Shown here one piece after another: positions 7,476-10,325 of a DNA stretch of 10,325 nucleotides. The stretch comes from Ilumatobacteraceae bacterium. GTDB taxonomy: Bacteria > Actinomycetota > Acidimicrobiia > Acidimicrobiales > Ilumatobacteraceae. Position 1 is the first letter of the stretch. Each line of letters starts with the position of its first letter. The notes beneath the pieces are model-generated. The model saw only the letters and a list, made by a program, of their open reading frames with translations, was not told the DNA's origin and searched no databases. Where the stretch lies: NCBI GenBank assembly GCA_007117775.1, contig SKFX01000023.1:1-10325 (forward strand). Direction: 5' to 3'. A program made the position numbers and the translations under genes.

Positions 7476-8235
7476 GACCAGCAAATGAGGAGATCGAGAC
7501 TCCCGCGTGGATCAGGATCGAACGGACCGCAACCGCGATCTCGACCGCCCTGTCGGTATCGCTGTGGATGCAGATCGACTCGGCGCGAAGTGGGATTCGC
7601 GCGCCATCGATGGCGATGACCTCGTGGCGTTCGATGAGATGCAGGACTCGTGCTGCGATCAGCTCGGGATCGTTCAGCACCGCTCCGGGCTCTGAGCGCG
7701 GGACCAGAGATCCATCGCGTCGATAGGACCGGTCAGCAAAGGCTTCAGCCACTGGGTTCAATCCTCCACGGTCCGCAGCAGCGAGCAACTCGGAGTCCGG
7801 GAGGCCCAGGATCGCGAGATCATCACGGTACGAATGTGCCGCGTCAACGATTGCCTTGGCCTGAGCCGCATCGCCATGAGCCGCGTGGTAGAGCGCACCA
7901 TGGGGTTTCACGTAACTGACCCGCGTGCCCGCAGCACGGGCGATCCCATCGAGGGCACCGATTTGGTAGAGCACGAGATCTTCGAGGGCGTCTGGTTCGA
8001 TGCTGAGATGCCGTCGGCCGAATCCGAGCAGGTCTGGAAAGCTCACCTGCGCACCGATGGTCACCTCTCGCGCTGCTGCGGCCCGGCAGACGGCCCGCAA
8101 CGTCGTCGGGTCCCCGGCGTGGAAGCCGCACGCCACGTTGGCACTGCTCACTACGGCGAGCATGGCCTCGTCATCGCCGAGGGTCCACACCCCATAGGAC
8201 TCACCGAGATCGCTGTTCAGGTCAACTGATCCCAC
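7468..8235 (-). CDS. pxpA: 5-oxoprolinase subunit A (LamB/YcsF family)
   Basis: This is the hydrolytic-type subunit of the prokaryotic 5-oxoprolinase, which returns 5-oxoproline (pyroglutamate) to the glutamate pool. The 255-residue length and motifs are typical of LamB/YcsF proteins: DLNSDLGE (5-12), SANVACGFHAGDP (31-43), FPDLLGFGRR (66-75), VKPHGALY (109-116), EAFADRSYRRDGSLVPR (164-180) and ICIHSDT (221-227). The start is GTG at 8235, directly before the conserved DLN; there is no Shine-Dalgarno, and a TANNNT box sits six bases upstream. It is the first gene of pxpABC and lies 41 bases after prcA on the same strand, so it can be read either from its own promoter or through from the proteasome genes. 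Confidence 0.95.
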   Translation of the reverse strand: MGSVDLNSDLGESYGVWTLGDDEAMLAVVSSANVACGFHAGDPTTLRAVCRAAAAREVTIGAQVSFPDLLGFGRRHLSIEPDALEDLVLYQIGALDGIARAAGTRVSYVKPHGALYHAAHGDAAQAKAIVDAAHSYRDDLAILGLPDSELLAAADRGGLNPVAEAFADRSYRRDGSLVPRSEPGAVLNDPELIAARVLHLIERHEVIAIDGARIPLRAESICIHSDTDRAVEIAVAVRSILIHAGVSISSFAGRG

Positions 8236-8250
8236 CGGGTCAGGCTAATA
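8236..8250 (-). promoter_or_regulatory. Candidate leaderless promoter of pxpA
   Basis: Minus-strand TAGCCT (8247-8242) matches TANNNT and is exactly six bases (GACCCG) before the GTG start; an overlapping TATTAG (8250-8245) is an alternative -10. There is no ribosome binding site. A short palindrome, gcccactgggc, lies 10 bases further upstream (8260-8270). No -35 is recognised. Confidence 0.45.
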
Positions 8251-8276
8251 CGTCGATCAGCCCACTGGGCGAGGTC

Positions 8277-8954
8277 TCACGCGTTCAGGATCACGGTGAG
8301 ATCGGCGACGCTGAGTCGCTGAAAGCATCGTCGGGCGCTACCACGGCACAGCACCGCGACCTCGAGATCGTCTGGGCCGAGTTGGTGCTCAGCGCTCAAG
8401 GCTTCAACCCCAGCGCGGATTGCGTCATCGCGATCCAGCGCTGCGCTGAATGAGGCCGCCAGCGCCTCGTTGATGCGCTCTGAATCTCCGCCGATCGCCG
8501 CATGATCGCGCTGATCGAACATCGTCCCGTCATAGAGGATGTGGAACATCTGGTCGTCTGTCGCGTCCTCACCCACTTCGGCGACGAGGATCTCCACTTC
8601 CATGGGCTTCATCTCATGGGTGAAGGTCTGGCCGAGGAACCGAGCGTATTCATTGGCGAGGCTGCGAGCATCCACGTCATCACGGGAGAACTGGAAGCCC
8701 TTCAGATCCGCGGCACGTACTCCCGCGACGCGCAACTGGTCGAACTCGTTGTATTTGCCGACCCCGGCGAATGCGATCCGGTCGTAGATCTCTGAGATTT
8801 TGCGCAGCGTCTCCGATGGATTCTCGGCCACCAATGCGATGCCGTCCACATAGCGCAGACCCACCAGGGCGCGACCGCGGGCGATGCCCTTGCGCGCATA
8901 GTCGGCACGGTCCTTCATCATCTGTTCGGGTGGTACGTAGAACGGCATGCTCAT
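8277..8954 (-). CDS. prcA: 20S proteasome alpha subunit PrcA
   Basis: The alpha subunit forms the two outer seven-membered rings of the bacterial 20S core, gating entry and docking the Mpa/ARC ATPase. The N-terminal part matches actinobacterial PrcA closely: a short PFYVPPEQMMKDRADYARKG start, KGIARGRAL (22-30), VAENPSETLRKISEIYDRI (42-60), GKYNEFDQLR (66-75) and KPMEVEILVAEV (116-127). There is no propeptide and no N-terminal catalytic Thr, as expected for alpha. The 225 residues are somewhat shorter than the M. tuberculosis protein (about 248), because the C-terminal tail is short. The ATG at 8954 overlaps the prcB stop (ATGA) and has GGAGGT five bases upstream, a strong ribosome binding site that should keep alpha and beta synthesis balanced. 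Confidence 0.96.
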   Translation of the reverse strand: MSMPFYVPPEQMMKDRADYARKGIARGRALVGLRYVDGIALVAENPSETLRKISEIYDRIAFAGVGKYNEFDQLRVAGVRAADLKGFQFSRDDVDARSLANEYARFLGQTFTHEMKPMEVEILVAEVGEDATDDQMFHILYDGTMFDQRDHAAIGGDSERINEALAASFSAALDRDDAIRAGVEALSAEHQLGPDDLEVAVLCRGSARRCFQRLSVADLTVILNA

Positions 8955-9772
8955 GACGCACCTCCAGCTTCAGTGCCTGTGCCCGAGGTCCCGGTCACCG
9001 AACTGACCTCGTCGACGATCGTGCGGTAGAGCGCTGCGAGTTCGTCGTCTTCGAGCCGATTCCATCCCTCGGCGGTGATCGAGGCGACCACCGGGTAGAT
9101 ACCTCGCAGCGCATCGGGACCACCGGTGGCGGAATCGGCGTCGGCTGCCTCCCAGAGTGATCTCGCCGCCAACGCAACGGCCTCGTCTCTGGTCATCTCC
9201 GGCCGATAGCCGACTTTGATCACGGTGCCGGCGTGCAAGCTGCCCGACCCGGTGGCCACATAGGACTTCTCCTCGTAGCGGCCACCGGTGACGTCATAGG
9301 AGTAGAGGCGTCCGAGCCCGCGATGGGTGTCGTATCCAGCGAAGAGCGGAATCACGACCATGCCCTGCAGTGCTGCGCCGAGGTTGCTCCGCACCATGCT
9401 TGAGAGCTGATTCGCCTTGCCCTCGAGGCTGATCGGATTGCCCTCAACCTTCTCGTAATGCTCGAGTTGCAACTGGAAGAGGCGGATCATCTCCATCGCA
9501 GGACCAGCTGCACCTGCGATGGCCACACCGCTGTAGCGGTCTGCGGGCACGACCTTCTCCATGGTCCGATGGGCGATCAGATGTCCTGAGGTCGCCCGCC
9601 GGTCACCGGCCATGACCACACCATCGGCATAGGTGAGCGCCACACAGGTGGTGGCGTGCGGAACCTCGATCTCTCCCGGGCCGACCTGCGTCGCGTTCAA
9701 TCCCATCGCCTCGAGCAGACGCGGGAAGTTGGGACCCGGATCATCTCCGGGTGAGAACCACGGCATCGCCAC
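8951..9772 (-). CDS. prcB: 20S proteasome beta subunit PrcB, with propeptide
   Basis: The beta subunit carries the proteolytic sites of the 20S core. The product is 273 residues with an N-terminal propeptide of 40 residues, which must be removed to expose Thr41 as the catalytic Thr1. The active-site set is in place: Thr41, Asp57 (Asp17 of the mature chain, in MAGDRRAT) and Lys73 (Lys33, in TMEKVV); a GSGS loop (175-178) follows further on. The residue just before Thr1 is Ala40 (codon GCC at 9655-9653), where the family normally has Gly. The C-terminal tail is Gly/Thr/Ser-rich. The start is GTG at 9772, chosen because AAGGTGG lies ten bases upstream; the ATG at 9766 would be 16 bases away. It lies three bases after pup. 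Confidence 0.96.
   Translation of the reverse strand: MAMPWFSPGDDPGPNFPRLLEAMGLNATQVGPGEIEVPHATTCVALTYADGVVMAGDRRATSGHLIAHRTMEKVVPADRYSGVAIAGAAGPAMEMIRLFQLQLEHYEKVEGNPISLEGKANQLSSMVRSNLGAALQGMVVIPLFAGYDTHRGLGRLYSYDVTGGRYEEKSYVATGSGSLHAGTVIKVGYRPEMTRDEAVALAARSLWEAADADSATGGPDALRGIYPVVASITAEGWNRLEDDELAALYRTIVDEVSSVTGTSGTGTEAGGAS
8960..8965 (-). promoter_or_regulatory. Ribosome binding site of prcA
   Basis: Minus-strand GGAGGT, five bases before the prcA ATG and inside the last codons of prcB. It is the best Shine-Dalgarno match in the window. Confidence 0.8.
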
Positions 9773-9775
9773 GAG

Positions 9776-9976
9776 TCACTGACCACCTTTTTGCACGTAG
9801 GACTTGACGAACTCCTCTGCGTTGGATTCCAAGACATCGTCGATCTCGTCGAGCAGGTCATCGAGCTCGGCCTTCAGGCGCTCGCCGGAGTCGCTCGGTT
9901 TCGATGCGATCTCGGTGTCGTCGACCTCGCCAGATCGATCTGCCGGCTGTTTCGACTTGTGTGTGCGCTCTGCCAT
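9776..9976 (-). CDS. pup: Prokaryotic ubiquitin-like protein Pup
   Basis: Pup is the small, largely disordered protein tag linked to lysines of proteasome substrates. The C-terminal half is diagnostic: AELDDLLDEIDDVLESNAEE, then FVKSYVQKGGQ, ending in Gly-Gly-Gln. A C-terminal Gln must be deamidated to Glu by Dop before PafA can use it, consistent with dop immediately upstream. The N-terminal half is polar and low in complexity, as usual; the C-terminal half forms the coiled coil that binds the Mpa/ARC ring. I chose the ATG at 9976 (66 residues; M. tuberculosis Pup has 64) because GGGAGG lies four bases before it. An in-frame ATG at 10000 would add eight residues but has no ribosome binding site. 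The gene lies 52 bases after dop and three bases before prcB. Confidence 0.96.
   Translation of the reverse strand: MAERTHKSKQPADRSGEVDDTEIASKPSDSGERLKAELDDLLDEIDDVLESNAEEFVKSYVQKGGQ
9783..9789 (-). promoter_or_regulatory. Ribosome binding site of prcB inside the pup C-terminal codons
   Basis: Minus-strand AAGGTGG, ten bases before the GTG start of prcB. The same bases encode Lys-Gly-Gly at the C-terminus of Pup, so the invariant end of Pup also acts as translation signal for the next gene. Confidence 0.6.
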
Positions 9977-9980
9977 CGAT

Positions 9981-9986
9981 CCTCCC
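9981..9986 (-). promoter_or_regulatory. Ribosome binding site deciding the pup start
   Basis: Minus-strand GGGAGG, four bases before the ATG at 9976. It favours the 66-residue Pup over the 74-residue alternative starting at 10000. Confidence 0.7.
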
Positions 9987-10002
9987 GTGGGTGCTGTCAT
10001 GG

Positions 10003-10032
10003 ATGCTACGTCGTGGTCGGCTGCGCAGTCAG
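10003..10032 (-). promoter_or_regulatory. Candidate pup-prcBA promoter
   Basis: On the minus strand a -35-like CTGACT (10032-10027, overlapping the dop stop codon) is followed after 18 bases by TAGCAT (10008-10003), a TANNNT -10. Transcription would start near 9996, giving a leader of about 20 bases with the GGGAGG site, and excluding the ATG at 10000 from the message. Only sequence pattern supports this. Confidence 0.35.
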
Positions 10033-10325
10033 TCGCTGCCCAGGGCCTCGAGCAGCGCTGCTGCGGTCGCCGATTCGTCGATCAATGTACCCACATGGGC
10101 CTGTGTGCCGCGCAGGGGTTCCATCATCGGAACTCGCCGCAGAGGCTCGCTGCCGATATCGAATACGATCGAATCCCAGTTCGCTGCGACGATCTCGGAG
10201 CGGTAACGCTCGAGACAGCGGCCGCGGAAATACGCCCTCGTGGTTGACGGAGGCTGGTGGACCGCCTCGAGCACGTCATCGTGATCGACGATGGCATCGA
10301 GGCCGACCCGATACGCGAGGCCTCG
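10029..10325 (-). CDS. dop: Deamidase/depupylase Dop, C-terminal 98 residues
   Basis: Only the end of the gene is in the window; the frame is open to the edge. The segment TRAYFRGRCLERYRSEI, then WDSIVFD, RRVPMMEPLRGT and HVGTLIDES matches the C-terminal domain of Dop and differs from PafA, which has the TVDWVHLKLNDQAQR block instead. Dop converts the Pup C-terminal Gln to Glu and also removes Pup from substrates. The catalytic N-terminal region (ATP site and Asp) is outside the window, so its integrity cannot be judged. It is followed by pup on the same strand, the usual actinobacterial arrangement. Confidence 0.93.
   Translation of the reverse strand, partial: RGLAYRVGLDAIVDHDDVLEAVHQPPSTTRAYFRGRCLERYRSEIVAANWDSIVFDIGSEPLRRVPMMEPLRGTQAHVGTLIDESATAAALLEALGSD

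Noticed and set aside
5707..7619. Long plus-strand open frames opposite pxpC, pxpB and pafA
   Set aside because: They are antisense to genes with clear family motifs, have no recognisable domains, and long antisense frames are expected in GC-rich coding DNA.
5968..8235. pxpABC as a recent horizontal insertion
   Set aside because: I see no mobile gene, flanking repeat or tRNA, and base composition looks the same as that of the neighbours.
8260..8270. Palindrome gcccactgggc between prcA and pxpA as terminator or operator
   Set aside because: The stem is only four to five bases with no U-tract, too short to support either claim.
8951..9772. PrcB as an inactive or decayed beta subunit because of the Ala before Thr1
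   Set aside because: Thr1, Asp17, Lys33 and the GSGS loop are all present and the frame is intact.
9977..10000. Pup start at the upstream ATG (74 residues)
   Set aside because: No ribosome binding site precedes it, while GGGAGG precedes the ATG at 9976 and the resulting length is closer to known Pup proteins.

Overview
The window is a GC-rich, actinobacterial Pup-proteasome locus, complete except at its two edges. The grounds are an almost canonical PafA (452 codons), a Pup ending in Gly-Gly-Gln, both 20S core subunits and the C-terminus of Dop. The same strand then carries tatA/B, tatC and a HelY-type helicase, an order that recalls the Mycobacterium region dop-pup-prcB-prcA ... pafA-(pafB-pafC)-tatA-tatC-helY. 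The absence of pafBC and the divergence of PrcA and Pup suggest a deep actinobacterial lineage outside the mycobacteria; Acidimicrobiia would fit, but this is a guess that the sequence alone cannot settle. I see no RNA genes, CRISPR arrays, insertion sequences or phage genes.

All genes but one are read on the minus strand, so transcription runs from high to low coordinates. 10325-10029: C-terminal end of dop. 9976-9776: pup. 9772-8951: prcB. 8954-8277: prcA. 8235-7468, 7475-6810 and 6813-5968: pxpA, pxpB and pxpC, the three subunits of the prokaryotic 5-oxoprolinase. 5940-4582: pafA. 4585-3959: lepB, a type I signal peptidase. 3202-3927 on the plus strand: a glycerophosphodiester phosphodiesterase-family gene. 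3166-2678: tatA/tatB-like gene. 2681-1875: tatC. 1878-1: helY-like helicase, cut by the window edge. No gap between genes exceeds about 55 bases.

Functionally, Dop deamidates the Pup C-terminal glutamine to glutamate, PafA ligates Pup to lysines of target proteins, and PrcA/PrcB form the 20S chamber that degrades them; the ATPase ring (Mpa/ARC) is not in the window. The 5-oxoprolinase genes lie between the core subunits and the ligase. Since 5-oxoproline forms from N-terminal Gln/Glu of peptides, a link to recycling of proteolysis products is attractive but inferred. TatA/TatC and LepB serve protein export and signal peptide removal.

Neighbours are tightly packed: prcB/prcA, pxpB/pxpC, pafA/lepB, tatA/tatC and tatC/helY share four-base ATGA stop-start overlaps. 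Three genes that begin without a Shine-Dalgarno sequence (tatA, pxpA, pafA) each have a TANNNT hexamer exactly six bases before the start codon, the layout expected of leaderless actinobacterial promoters. Other points worth checking are an Ala instead of Gly before the catalytic Thr of PrcB, and the substitution of pafBC by lepB plus an inverted phosphodiesterase gene.
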